64,000 nucleotides of DNA from Acidobacteriota bacterium (GCA_013140775.1 JABFSA010000061.1:1-64000), one strand, 5' to 3'; shown: positions 18,454-32,130, numbered from the stretch's first letter. The notes: generated from the letters alone by a model not told the origin. Translations and numbers: made by a program.

Positions 18454-19313
18454 CCCATTTTCTGTCGCCCGGACGCGAGCGCAAGAACCCGCCGTGCCCG
18501 CTCAACGACGGGGGCTTCGACCATCCGTCCATCGAGCGCAATCACCGCTTCTCCTGCGGCGCGCGCACCCTCCCACGCGGCAATGATGCGTCCGGCACGC
18601 TCGATCTCTGCGGCTGCAGGCGTGAACACGCTGTTGATGGTTTCGATCTGCTTGGGATGGATGGCCATCTTTCCGCGGAACCCGAAGCCGCGTGCCCGTT
18701 CGCAGTCGCGCCTCAGCCCGTCGGGATCATTGAGGTTCGTGAAGACTGCGTCGATCGCATCGGCCCGTACCGAGGCCGCGGCCATCGCGATCTGTCCCCT
18801 CGCCAGCACGAGCTCTTCACCGTCAACCGTGCGCTCCACGGCCAGGCTTGCGGTCAGGTCCTCGGCACCCAGCAGAAGCGCACCGATCGGCGCATCCGCT
18901 GCGGCGATCTCGCCTGCCTGCAGAATCGCGCGGGGCGTCTCCAGTAACAACAGCAGCGGCGGCACTGCGGCGGCATCGGCATCCCAGCCGAACGCCTGCG
19001 CCACCGTTTCCGGCGCGACAACGCTCTCGACCTTCGGAAGCAACACACCATCGATGCCAGAAGTTCCGCTGAAGAACTGGAGGTCCTTCTCACCTTCGAG
19101 CGTCTGCACCGCGTTGAATCTGACCAGACGCAGGGCTTTGTCGTTGGGTGTCGTCAGGTATTCCGCGATGAGCTCGCGGGCTTTCGCTTTCTGGCTCGCG
19201 TCCACACCGTCCTCGAGATCGAAGACCACGGCGTCGGCGCCTGCGGACATGGCTTTGTCGAACCTGTCCTGACGTGAGCCTGGCACGTACAGCATTGAGC
19301 GTATCGGAAGCAT
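18450..19313 (-). CDS. HpcH/HpaI aldolase / citrate lyase beta (CitE-like) family protein
   Basis: MLPIRSMLYVPGSRQDRFDKAMSAGADAVVFDLEDGV..., LLLGAEDLTASL, GKMAIHPKQIETIN. Start set at ATG 19313; overlaps CaiB-type gene by 4 bp. Confidence 0.88.
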   Translation of the reverse strand: MLPIRSMLYVPGSRQDRFDKAMSAGADAVVFDLEDGVDASQKAKARELIAEYLTTPNDKALRLVRFNAVQTLEGEKDLQFFSGTSGIDGVLLPKVESVVAPETVAQAFGWDADAAAVPPLLLLLETPRAILQAGEIAAADAPIGALLLGAEDLTASLAVERTVDGEELVLARGQIAMAAASVRADAIDAVFTNLNDPDGLRRDCERARGFGFRGKMAIHPKQIETINSVFTPAAAEIERAGRIIAAWEGARAAGEAVIALDGRMVEAPVVERARRVLALASGRQKMG

Positions 19314-19360
19314 GTCCGATAGCTTACCGTGGGTTTTCCGGGAACTGCCCTCGGGTAAAC

Positions 19361-19741
19361 CTAGGGCTCGGGTCGCGCTTCGGCTGGTGCTGCGGCTGGC
19401 TCTGGAGGCGGACCGACAGTGACCTGCGTGCCGGCAGCTGCCGTGCCACCTGGCGACACGAACCACCCTCGCGACAGGTAGTCGGTCATCGTCAGGCCGA
19501 ACAGGAGGATCAGAAAAAAGAACGCCCCGCCGCAGATCAGTTTCGTCAGGCGGCTGCTGTACTTCACGTGCATGAAGAACAGGATCACGAGCGTCGCCTT
19601 GAGAACGGCGATCGTCAGCGCCACTGGGAAGTTCAGCACGCCGAGATTGATGAATGCGACCCCGACCGTCACGGCCGTCAGCACCATGAGCGATCCGAAA
19701 ATGGCGTAGTAGGTTGACTTTGGAGAGATATGGCCAGCCAT
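19361..19741 (-). CDS. coxD: Prokaryotic cytochrome c oxidase subunit IV family protein
   Basis: MAGHISPKSTYYAIFGSLMVLTAVTVGVAFINLG..VALTIAVLKATLVILFFMHVKYSSRLT; next to coxC. Confidence 0.85.
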   Translation of the reverse strand: MAGHISPKSTYYAIFGSLMVLTAVTVGVAFINLGVLNFPVALTIAVLKATLVILFFMHVKYSSRLTKLICGGAFFFLILLFGLTMTDYLSRGWFVSPGGTAAAGTQVTVGPPPEPAAAPAEARPEP

Positions 19742-19743
19742 CG

Positions 19744-20443
19744 TTAACTCAACTGATGCGCCCGGTCCACCAGATACAACAGTGGAAACAGGAAGATCCA
19801 GACGATATCCACGAAGTGCCAGTAGAGGCCAGCGAGTTCGACCGGCGTGTACCACTCCGGCGAGAACCGCCCTTTGTGCGCCATCCAGGTGATGACGCCC
19901 ATCATGACGCAACCAATGATCATGTGGAGAGCGTGGAGGCCCGTGAGACCGAAATAGAGTGAGAGGAAAATCTCAACCTGCGACGCGAACGGACCTTCGA
20001 AATGAAAGTTCGGACCAGGAATGTGGTTGAGCTCGTACTTGTGGTGGTACTCAAATCCCTTCACGACGAGGAAGGTGAGGCCGAGCGCGATCGTCAGGAG
20101 CAGCCAGCGCACCGTGGCCTTCTGCTCACCGGTCTGCGCCGCCCGCACACCAAACGCCATCGTCAAGCTGCTGCCGATCAGGACGACCGTGTTGAATCCG
20201 CCGAGATAAATGTCCAGCTCGAGACTGCCCTCGGACCACGCCGTCGGATACCACACGCGGTAGAGCAGGTAGGCCATGAGCAGCCCACCGAAGAACATGA
20301 CTTCGGTGACGAGAAAGATCCACATGCCGAGCGTGGACGCTTCATGCTGCTGTTCCAGCGTCTGGAAGTGGTGCTGGAGAGCCGGGTGATGCGCGTGTGC
20401 GTGGTCTGCCACGCCGTGCGGATCGGCGTGGACTGCGACTCCG

Positions 20444-20451
<8 letters not shown>
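19744..20451 (-). CDS. coxC: Cytochrome c oxidase subunit III
   Basis: 235 aa; [57 protein letters not shown]. Confidence 0.95.
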
Positions 20452-22057
<1,606 letters not shown>

Positions 22058-22064
22058 GTGGAAC

Positions 22065-23060
22065 CTACTTTGACCCGCCCTGCTCGATCGCCGCCGGCGC
22101 CGCACCGGCCTGAGCGGCCGCCGCGGTCTGCCCGGAGGGTGGCAGCGACTTGATGTACTCAATCAGGCTCATGACGCCCTCTTCGTTCACGAGTCCCTGG
22201 AACGTCGGCATCAGCGGCTGGTAACCCGCGGCCAGCTTCATCTGAGGCGTCAGAATCGACTCTCTCACATACGCATCGTCAACGGTGACGGTTGAACCGT
22301 TGCCGAGCAGCTGCTGTTCTCCGAATTTGCCGCCGAGCGACGGGCCTCGACCAGCTCCGTCGGGCAGGTGACAACTGACGCACCCGAGCTGCTGGAAGAG
22401 CTGCTCACCCCGGGCCGCCATCGTCAAACCACCGCCACCACTGAGCCACGCCTGGTAGTCGTTCGGTTCCATCACGACGACCTTGCCGATCATGCCCGAG
22501 TGCTGCGTGCCGCAATACTCCGCGCAGAAAAGATGGAACTCACCGGTCTTCGTCGGTGTAAACCAGACCGAGCTGTACCGGCCCGGGATCGCATCCGCCT
22601 TGACGCGAAACGCGGGGAAATACAAGGAGTGCAGCACGTCTTCGGACGTGAACGTCACCTTGACCGGCCGGCCGAGTGGCACATGCAGCTCGTTGATCTC
22701 GCTTTGTCCATCGATGTGCTGAAACCGCCACATCCATCGCTTGCCCGTGGAGTAAATCTCGAGCGTCTGATCCGGCGCGCGCACAATCTGGAAGAAGACG
22801 ACAGTCGCCCACGCGAAGATGACCATCGAAATCAGGAACGGGATGATGGACCAGCCGATTTCGAGCGGAATCGATCCGTGAATCGGCTCGCCGACTTTCT
22901 CTCCCGTGCGGTCCCGGTACTTGATCGCGAAGACAGTCACAAAAACGACGACGAGCAGCGCGAAGAAGGCGGTGACAGCCGTGATGAAGAAATACAGGTT
23001 GTCCACCTGGGGAGCGATGGTGGACGCCTGTTCCGGGAACAGTGGGATGCCAGACAGCAT
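22065..23060 (-). CDS. coxB: Cytochrome c oxidase subunit II with C-terminal cytochrome c domain
   Basis: 331 aa; [39 protein letters not shown] (CuA), [21 protein letters not shown] (heme c). Confidence 0.95.
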   Translation of the reverse strand: MLSGIPLFPEQASTIAPQVDNLYFFITAVTAFFALLVVVFVTVFAIKYRDRTGEKVGEPIHGSIPLEIGWSIIPFLISMVIFAWATVVFFQIVRAPDQTLEIYSTGKRWMWRFQHIDGQSEINELHVPLGRPVKVTFTSEDVLHSLYFPAFRVKADAIPGRYSSVWFTPTKTGEFHLFCAEYCGTQHSGMIGKVVVMEPNDYQAWLSGGGGLTMAARGEQLFQQLGCVSCHLPDGAGRGPSLGGKFGEQQLLGNGSTVTVDDAYVRESILTPQMKLAAGYQPLMPTFQGLVNEEGVMSLIEYIKSLPPSGQTAAAAQAGAAPAAIEQGGSK

Positions 23061-23075
23061 AAAAACGTTACGACC

Positions 23076-23984
23076 TCAGGCCCGGCTCGCCATCGGCGTC
23101 CGCACCTCGCGTCGCCGCATCACGAAGAAGAAGCCGACCATGGCCAGCACAGTCAGCGCACCGCCGAGTCGGACGAGATTCATCACCATGAGGCCATATC
23201 GGCCACTCTCCGGGTCGTAGTGGAAGCAGTACAGAAGCAACTCATCGATGGCGGAACCGATCCGCCCCTGCCCGGACTCTACGAGGGCAAGGCGCAGCTC
23301 CTTCGGTGAAAACTCGACGCCATAGAAGTAGCGTGACAGGCGTCCGTCCGGGGTCGCCACGAGGACGCCGCTCACGTGCGCGAACTGTCCCGTGCGCTCA
23401 TCCCACTGGTAGGTGAAGCCGGCGGCCGACGTCGCCCGCTGAATCGAGACCTCGTCACCGGTGAGCAAGTGCCATGAGGCGCCCTCCTGCTCTCGTGACC
23501 AGTACTGCAGGTGCGCCCGCTTCTTCTCCGCGGCGATCGCCGGGGTGTCGCGGGGATCGAAGCTGACCAGCACGACGTCGTAGTCCTGCCCGGCCGTGAA
23601 CGGCATGACCTTCAGCGCGCTCGACAGACCGTTCATGACCTGGGTGCATAGCATTGGGCACTGGTAGTACACGAACGCCAGGATCACCGGCCTCTTGCCG
23701 AACAACTGGCCGAGGGTCACTTTCCGCCCCGTGTCGTCCGTGAACGGCGCATCGAGCGGCAGCGCCGCATCAAGGTGCTGTTTGAATCCAACGTTCTTGA
23801 GCTGTGGCAACGGCAGCGTAGACACCGTGCCGGGTGACTGCGGATCAACGTAGCCACCAGGTCCGGCGTTCTGGGCAGACGCAGGAATGCAAAATGCGAA
23901 AGTCAAAATGCAAAACGAAAGCACGAGCCTGAACCCTGCTCGGGCCGCGCCGTCATTTTGAATCTTGAATTTTGAATCTTGCAT
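23076..23984 (-). CDS. SCO1/SenC family copper chaperone
   Basis: 302 aa; FTDDTGRKVTLGQLFGKRPVILAFVYYQCPMLCTQVMNGL (CPMLC), C-terminal TM. Confidence 0.9.
   Translation of the reverse strand: MQDSKFKIQNDGAARAGFRLVLSFCILTFAFCIPASAQNAGPGGYVDPQSPGTVSTLPLPQLKNVGFKQHLDAALPLDAPFTDDTGRKVTLGQLFGKRPVILAFVYYQCPMLCTQVMNGLSSALKVMPFTAGQDYDVVLVSFDPRDTPAIAAEKKRAHLQYWSREQEGASWHLLTGDEVSIQRATSAAGFTYQWDERTGQFAHVSGVLVATPDGRLSRYFYGVEFSPKELRLALVESGQGRIGSAIDELLLYCFHYDPESGRYGLMVMNLVRLGGALTVLAMVGFFFVMRRREVRTPMASRA
23885..23920. repeat. Tandem heptamer block, inner arm (minus strand TTTCGTT TTGCATT TTGACTT TCGCATT TTGCATT)
   Basis: Read directly; in frame it encodes LSFCILTFAFCI, the hydrophobic core of the SCO1 signal peptide. 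Confidence 0.8.
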
Positions 23985-23987
23985 TTC
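23954..23987. repeat. Tandem heptamer block, outer arm (minus strand ATGCAAG ATTCAAA ATTCAAG ATTCAAA ATGA)
   Basis: Read directly; contains the SCO1 start codon and encodes MQDSKFKIQND; roughly inverted relative to 23885-23920. Confidence 0.8.
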
Positions 23988-23988
23988 G

Positions 23989-24495
23989 TTACTGCCTTCT
24001 TCGCTCGACCACGCGTCCGGAGCTCGAGTCTGTCGGCATCATTCCAGGCGTCTGCGCCTGGCCGGCATCGCCCGCTCGAGACGACAAGGCGCCGCGCTCC
24101 ACCGTCAGGCGCATCGCCTCTTCAATCGGAATATGGACGACGCCTTCGTTGCGGTTCATCCACCCGTAGCCTTCGAGAAGCGTCCGCTCGCCCTGCCGAA
24201 AGTCGTACAACTCATTCCGCGGCTTCTGCTGCAACCGCGGCGCAGGAGGCAGACGGTCGCCCTGGGCGGCCGCCAGCGGATACCGCTGCTCGCCTCGCTC
24301 CATCGCCTGATCGATCAGAAGACCGTAGATAACGGCCAGACCCAGATGGACGGCCACTGCCGACACCGCCAGCCAGAACAGGAACTTGACGATGATCCCG
24401 ACCGTCGCATCCGTGCGCTCGTACGTCGAGCCAGGTGGCGTTTCGAGATACTCGTCTTCGGCGGATGCGTGACCTGCGGCGTGATGATGGTCCAT
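23989..24495 (-). CDS. Small membrane protein of the ACIII/oxidase locus, function unknown
   Basis: MDHHHAAGHASAEDEYLETPPGSTYERTDATVGIIVKFLFWLAVSAVAVHLGLA...YGWMNRNEGVVHIPIEEAMRLTVERG; one predicted TM; stop/start overlap (TGATG) with actF. Confidence 0.8.
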   Translation of the reverse strand: MDHHHAAGHASAEDEYLETPPGSTYERTDATVGIIVKFLFWLAVSAVAVHLGLAVIYGLLIDQAMERGEQRYPLAAAQGDRLPPAPRLQQKPRNELYDFRQGERTLLEGYGWMNRNEGVVHIPIEEAMRLTVERGALSSRAGDAGQAQTPGMMPTDSSSGRVVERRRQ

Positions 24496-25712
24496 CAGTG
24501 GCCTCCCGAGCTCTCGAGCGCTTCGCGGAGATACGGGTCGCTCACCGCCATCACCGGGCGCTGCGCCAGCTGCGTCAGGAACATCCACGACCACACGCCG
24601 CCGATGGCGAGGGGAGCGGCCAGATCCGTCCAATGCACGAACAGGCTGGAGGCATGTTCGCCGGTCAACAGATGAAGGTTCTCACCGGTTGATGCGAACT
24701 CCGGTGTGACGAGCATGAAGAGATCGATGTAGCGCATGACCAGCAGCGCCACGGCGATCCAGACGAGACGATACGGGTTCCGTTTGTTGTCGCGCGAGAG
24801 CAACAGAAAGAACGGCACCGCAAAGTGAAAGACGACCAGCAGCAACGCCACGTACTGCCAGCCATGACTCGTGCGTGCGATGAAGTACGGAACTTCTTCA
24901 ACGAGGTTGGCGGCGTACACCAGCAGGTACTGGGAGAAGTTGAAGTAGGCCCAGAGCATCACGAACGCCAGCGACAACTTGCCGAGATCCTGGAAGTGGT
25001 GGGGCTTGAGGACGCCCGACATCGGTTCGTGCTGGGCCAGATACGTGCTCACGATGATGGTGAACGCCAGCGCGGCAAGCCCGTGTCCGCCGACGAAGAG
25101 AAATCCGAAGAGCGTTGAGTACCAGTGCGGGTTGATCGACATGATCCAGTCGATGGCCGCAAAGGTCGCTGCAAACGTGTAGAACACCAGGCCGCCACCG
25201 CTGAGGTACTGCAGCCGGATGTTGACGCTCATGTCCCCTTCGTCCTGCTGGCGCGACCACTTGGTCAGCGTCCAGGTGATCAGGATCCAGCCGGCGAAGT
25301 AGATCAGCGCCCGCACCAGGAAGAAGCCGACGTTCAGGTAGGCGGCTTTGTGACGGAGGATCTCGTCCTCGGCCACATGGTCTGGATGCGTCCAGGGATA
25401 CAGCGAGTGCATCCCGAGCACCACGGGAAGGAACAGCACTGCCAGCAGCGGGAGCGTCCGGCTCGACGCTTCGAATATCCGCCGGAACACGCCCCAGGCG
25501 CCGCCCGACAGGTGCTGAATCATCATCAGCCCCATCGATCCAAGTGCGATGGCCAGGAAGAGCAGGTACGCGATCAGCCAGGATCTGAAGAAGTGATCGC
25601 GATCAACGACAAACCCGATCGCGCAGGCCAGCAGCCCGACGCCACCGATTTTCAGCGCCCGTGAGCGATAGAGATCGATGTCAGCGGGCGGTGTGTGCGT
25701 CATGTCGGCCAT
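24495..25712 (-). CDS. actF: Alternative Complex III quinol:cytochrome c oxidoreductase subunit ActF
   Basis: MADMTHTPPADIDLYRSRALKIGGVGLLACAIG..., multi-TM NrfD-like protein in an ACIII gene order. Start set at ATG 25712. Confidence 0.85.
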   Translation of the reverse strand: MADMTHTPPADIDLYRSRALKIGGVGLLACAIGFVVDRDHFFRSWLIAYLLFLAIALGSMGLMMIQHLSGGAWGVFRRIFEASSRTLPLLAVLFLPVVLGMHSLYPWTHPDHVAEDEILRHKAAYLNVGFFLVRALIYFAGWILITWTLTKWSRQQDEGDMSVNIRLQYLSGGGLVFYTFAATFAAIDWIMSINPHWYSTLFGFLFVGGHGLAALAFTIIVSTYLAQHEPMSGVLKPHHFQDLGKLSLAFVMLWAYFNFSQYLLVYAANLVEEVPYFIARTSHGWQYVALLLVVFHFAVPFFLLLSRDNKRNPYRLVWIAVALLVMRYIDLFMLVTPEFASTGENLHLLTGEHASSLFVHWTDLAAPLAIGGVWSWMFLTQLAQRPVMAVSDPYLREALESSGGH

Positions 25713-26299
25713 TAGCGGGCCTCCTGCGGCGCCGGTGCGTCGAGCTCGGCACGGCGCTCGGGCGGAACGTCGCCCACAGTGGCTCGCTGACTGAACTGAA
25801 GGGCACGGATATACGCCGCGATCGCCCACCGGTCGGCCACCGGGACTTGCGCGGCATAGTCCGACATGGCGCCGAATCCATTGGTCTGTACGTCGTAGAA
25901 ATAGCCAACCGGCGCGGTGCGCAGACGTTCGTCGTGGAAAGAGGGCGGTGCGCGGAAGCCGCGCTGCACGACCATGCCGTTGCCCTGACCCGTACGGCCG
26001 TGGCAAGGAGCACAGAACACGTTGAATCGCTCGCGGCCGCGGGCCATGACTTCAGTCGTCACCGGCATCGGGAAGGTATCGGTGAGCTGGCCATCGACCT
26101 TGCCCTGATAGAGGTGTTCGTCCTCGCGCAACATGCCGCGGGCAACCGTGTTGGCGACGAGCGTTCTCGACCCGCGACCGTCCGCGAAGAACGTGCTCGC
26201 CTCGAGCGGCTCGTACCGCGGAGCGTCGTGCATGTCCTGGCGGCAGGCCGCCAGAAATGCGCACGAGGCGACGATCAGCAGCAGACGGCTACTGGGCAA
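25712..26299 (-). CDS. actE: Alternative Complex III cytochrome c subunit ActE
   Basis: 195 aa; FNVFCAPCHGRTGQGNGMVVQRG (CxxCH), lipoprotein-like signal. Confidence 0.87.
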   Translation of the reverse strand: MPSSRLLLIVASCAFLAACRQDMHDAPRYEPLEASTFFADGRGSRTLVANTVARGMLREDEHLYQGKVDGQLTDTFPMPVTTEVMARGRERFNVFCAPCHGRTGQGNGMVVQRGFRAPPSFHDERLRTAPVGYFYDVQTNGFGAMSDYAAQVPVADRWAIAAYIRALQFSQRATVGDVPPERRAELDAPAPQEAR

Positions 26300-26841
26300 C
26301 TTCGGTCACTCCTACCGGATGGAGGCTCTGGAGAAACTGCGCCGTCGCGTGGCGATCGAACCGCGGGTCGGTCGTCTCGATGCACAGGAAGAAGCGATCG
26401 CGCGACGCGCGCACGAACGCCGGAACGTTGAACACCGGGTGATACGGCATCGGAAGCTTGTTGAGCGCCCACATTCCCACGAACGCTGACAACGCCGCGC
26501 CGAGCACGGTCGTTTCGAACGTCACGGGAATGAAATGCGGCCAGCTGTGGAACGGGCGTCCCCCGATATTGAGCGGATACGCCATCGTCTGTGACCAGTA
26601 CTCGAGCGCATAACCAGACATCCCGCCGACAATGCCCCCGAGCAACACGAGCATCGGCAGCCGCGTGCGACGAAGCCCGAGCGCTTCGTTCAGCTCCTCG
26701 ATGGGGATCGGCGAATACGCATCCATGTGCCGGTAGCCGGCGAGCCGAGCGCGCTCCGCCGCCGAAACGAGCGCCGTCGGCGTTTCGAACTCGGCCATCA
26801 GGCCATGGAGCGCCGGGGAGGAATCCGTGTGCGCCATCACG

Positions 26842-26849
<8 letters not shown>
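26289..26849 (-). CDS. actD: Alternative Complex III subunit ActD (DUF3341)
   Basis: HGLMAEFETPTALVSAAERARLAGYRHMDAYSPIPIEELNEALG, two TM helices. Start set at ATG 26849. Confidence 0.88.
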
Positions 26850-28259
<1,410 letters not shown>

Positions 28260-28260
<1 letters not shown>

Positions 28261-31200
28261 CAGGCCCCCTCCTCCGCCGCACCCGCCGTCGCCGGCTCGA
28301 GCTCGGTGTTCGGATTCCGTACGACGGCCATGTAGGTCGTCCGGGGACGCGTATTGAGCTCAGCGAGCAGCCCGTAGTTGAGAGTGCTCGCCTGCAGCCG
28401 CGCGACACGGCTGTTGGGATCGTTCAGGTTGCCGAACACGATGGCCTCGGTCGGACACGCCGACTGGCACGCCGTGACAACTTCGCCGTCGCGAATCTCG
28501 CGATCCTCGAGCTTGGACGTCACACGTGCCTGATTGATGCGCTGCACGCAGTAGGTGCACTTTTCCATCACGCCGCGGCTTCGGACGGTGACGTCCGGAT
28601 TCCGCTGCAGCTTCAAGCTCGGCGTATCCCAGTCCTGATAGAGCAGGAAGTTGAAACGCCGCACCTTGTACGGACAGTTGTTCGAGCAGTACCGCGTGCC
28701 GACGCAGCGGTTGTAGACCATGTCGTTCAGGCCCTCGGAGTTATGGACCGTCGCGGACACGGGACACACCACCTCGCAGGGTGCGGTTTCGCACTGCTGG
28801 CACAGCATCGGCTGGTGGTAGGTGTCGGGATTCTCGATGTCGCCGGTGTAGTACCGATCGATACGCAGCCAGTGCATCTCACGACCGTTGAGCACCTGAC
28901 TCTTGCCGACGACGGGGATGTTGTTTTCCGCCTGACAGGCCACCACGCACGAATTACAGCCGGTGCAGACGTTCTGATCGATCGCCATGCCCCACTTGTA
29001 GCCGTCGTACTTGAAGTCGCCATAGAGCGACAAAGACCCCAGCGGCTGGAGCTCCATCTTCTTCGCGAACTGCGGGTCCGCGGCGAACTGCGCGACGGTG
29101 CCAACGCGGATGAGATTGCGTCCCTCGAGCGACCAGTGATCCTGTGTCGAGGCCAGCGCATACGTCTCGCCGGTCTTGGTGAGCTCGACGCCGGTCAGCG
29201 TATCGAGGGCCGCGGTCGTTCGGAGGGGATTGACGTTCACGCCGATGCCGTTGGCGGCTCGACCCGCGCGCGTCCGTCCGTACCCAAGGTGAAGCGTCAA
29301 CGTGTCAGGCGCCTGTCCCGGTGCGATCCAGACGGGCGTGCGCACCGTGCGCTCGCCCTGCTTCAAATCGACCACGTCGCCACTGATGAGCGACAGCCTC
29401 ATCGCCGTGGCAGGAGACACGAGCGCGGCGTTGTCCCACGTGAGCTTCGTGAGCGCCTTCGGCAGCTCCTGCAGCCACGCGTTGTTCGCGAAGCGGCCGT
29501 CGTACACGCTGGGGTCGGGACGGAAGACGATCTCGAGACCCGACACCTCCGCCGCAGCCGGAGCCTGGACGATCCCACCCGCAAGCGTCACCGTACGCGC
29601 CGGGAATGCTGTGTTGGGCACCACGCCGCTGTTCAACCAGCGACGCCATTCGCGATCGAACGGCGAGAGCTGGGGAACAGGTGCCGCGACGATTGGTGCA
29701 GGCGGAGCTGCGGGCGGCGCGGCAATAACGCCGGCAGGCGGAGGCGTTGCCGGCGCTGGCGCGGCAAGCGCCGCTGCCGCAGGTGCTGCTGGCTGAGTTG
29801 CGGGTAGAGGTACCGGCGCCGCGGGCAGAGGCGCAGGCGCCTGCGTTGACAAGCCGGTTTCCCGCGACCAGAACTCACGAACGAGTTCGTATCCAGGACG
29901 CTCGCGTCCCTCGATCGCCGCAACGACCTCATGAGCAGACTTGCCGCTGTAGAGCGGCGCGATCAGCGGCTGAATAATCGTCGCGGTCCCGTCGTCAGTG
30001 CGGACGTCACTCCACGCCTCGAGGAAGTGCGCCTCGGGAATGTGCCACTGACAGAGCGCTGATGTTTCGTCCTCGTAGAGGCTGAGGTGCGCACGCGCCG
30101 GCACGCGCTGGAGCGCAGCGGCGAAGTTCAGATCCGCAGGCGCCGTGTAGACGGGATTGCCTCCGAGGATGAGGAGGTACTCGACCGTACCGGCATACAT
30201 CTCACCGACCAGCTCGCGAAGACCTGCTAGCTGATTCGTCGGCTGGGCTTCGGCCGTCTGCGTGTACGTAACCGTGGACCCGACGTTGCCGAGCGCCTCG
30301 TTGATCGCATGCGCGAGCGCATGCACGATCGGCGGCTGGCCATCACCCGCAATGACGACGCTGTCACCGCGGTGGGCCTGGAGATCCTTGACGAGCGGAG
30401 CCATCCAGGCAGCGGCGCCTTCGGGCGCGGTTCCTGTCACACCGGCCACACCAAGTTGGGCAGCCAGCGCCCGGGCGAACGATTCGATCTGCGAGGCGCG
30501 CAACGACAGCCGATGATCTGCCCGCGTGCCGGTATTCGTTGCGGCGCTTTCAACCGCATACAGCCGATTGACGCGAGCGCGATCGCCTTCGATCCGCCGA
30601 CGCGAGGCGAATGCGCGGGAATGCCTCAACCCGGACGCGCCCGTGCACAGGAAGTCGGAGTCGAGCGCCAGCATCACGGTGGCCTTGTCAACGGCGTACT
30701 GCGCATCGACGTATTCACCGAACGCGAGGCGGCTGCCCTCACGTGCGTTATGACGGCCGACCGGTTCCCACTGCACCCACTTCGCGCGCGGGTACTGCGT
30801 GAGAAGATTTCGAATCTGCGCAGCCAGCGTGGGCGATGCAACCGTCTCCGTCAGGATGCGGATGCCCGCGCCTTGTGTGGCCTTCTGGCTGGAGAGGACC
30901 CCTTGACCCGCCGCGGCGAAGGCGCCGAACGGACGGATCTCTCCAAGATTGGTAATTGTCTGAGACCGATCGGGGTCGTACAGCCCGAGAATCGCGGCCT
31001 GCGCGAACAGGTCGGTCGCGCCCTGGCTCGCAGGATGGTCGGGGTTGCCTTCGATCTTTGTCGGGCGTCCCTCGTGGCTTTCCACAAGCAGTCCGACGCC
31101 GGCGCCGCTCATGGGCATTGCCGTCGCATAGAACAACGGCTTGCCCGGTACCAGCTCTTCCGGCTGGCGCACGTAGGGCACGAGCTCCTCGTTGGGCTGC

Positions 31201-31430
31201 CGCGTGCACGCGCTCACGCCAGCAAGCGCCAGCGACGCGCCCATCAGCTTGAGGAAACCCCGGCGGCCCACTGGATCGAGCCATTCCGATGCGTTCTGCG
31301 GAAACTCCCGATGCAGGAATTCCTTGAACTCCGGCGTCTCCGCCAGTGATTCCAGGCTACGCCAATACTCACGGCCGCGGCTCTCGCTAAGCCTGGCCCG
31401 CAACCCTTCGATATCGAATCGGTCGGTCAT
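28260..31430 (-). CDS. actB: Alternative Complex III subunit ActB (molybdopterin oxidoreductase-like plus 4Fe-4S domain, TAT-type N-terminus)
   Basis: 1056 aa; RRGFLKLMGASLALAGVSAC; CTGCNSCVVACQAENNIP, CQQCETAPCEVVCP, CVGTRYCSNNCPYKVRRFNF, CQSACPTEAIVFG. Confidence 0.95.
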
Positions 31431-31437
31431 GTTCGGC

Positions 31438-32088
31438 TTACCGGTGGCACGTTGAGCAGTTCGTCAGGCTTTCGATGCCGTACGCCTTGACGAGCTCCGG
31501 GCCCTGCACGGACTGTGGCACCGGTGGACGATATCCCATGGTGAAAATTTCGCTGCGCGGACGCACGTATTTCTCCGGCGCGCGATGGCAGTCGAGACAC
31601 CATTCCATCTGGAGCGAGTTCTGCTGATACGTCAGCGGCATCTCGTCCACACGACCGTGGCAGGTCTCGCATCCCACCCCGTTCTTCACGTGCACGCTGT
31701 GGTTGAAGTACACGAAATCCGGGAGGTCATGCACGCGGATCCAGCGCAGCGAGCGGTCGTCTCTGATGCTCGCGCGAACGGGCTCGAGCATCGGGCTCGT
31801 GGACCAGATCTGGGAGTGGCAGTTCATGCACGTCTTCGTTGGGGGAATTCCCGCAAACGAGGACGTCTCTACGGAGGTGTGGCAGTACCGGCAATCGATC
31901 CCGTCGTCACCCACATGGTGTGCGTGGCTGAACTGGATCGGCTGCTCGATAAATTCTTGTGCGCGGGTGACGTAGGAGCTCCTGCCCAAGCCAATCAGAA
32001 GGCCTATGAGGCTGACGGCCAGGAGGAGCCCGCCGACAATACTGGCTTTCGCGAGAGTATTGGCGCTCGGCTTAAAGATCTGTGGCAT
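31438..32088 (-). CDS. actA: Alternative Complex III pentaheme cytochrome c ActA
   Basis: 216 aa; five CxxCH motifs (CRYCH, CMNCH, CETCH, CLDCH, CSTCH). Confidence 0.93.
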   Translation of the reverse strand: MPQIFKPSANTLAKASIVGGLLLAVSLIGLLIGLGRSSYVTRAQEFIEQPIQFSHAHHVGDDGIDCRYCHTSVETSSFAGIPPTKTCMNCHSQIWSTSPMLEPVRASIRDDRSLRWIRVHDLPDFVYFNHSVHVKNGVGCETCHGRVDEMPLTYQQNSLQMEWCLDCHRAPEKYVRPRSEIFTMGYRPPVPQSVQGPELVKAYGIESLTNCSTCHR

Positions 32089-32130
32089 CGGATGCTAACG
32101 AACGGTGCGCCCGCGTGATCGGGCTACTGC

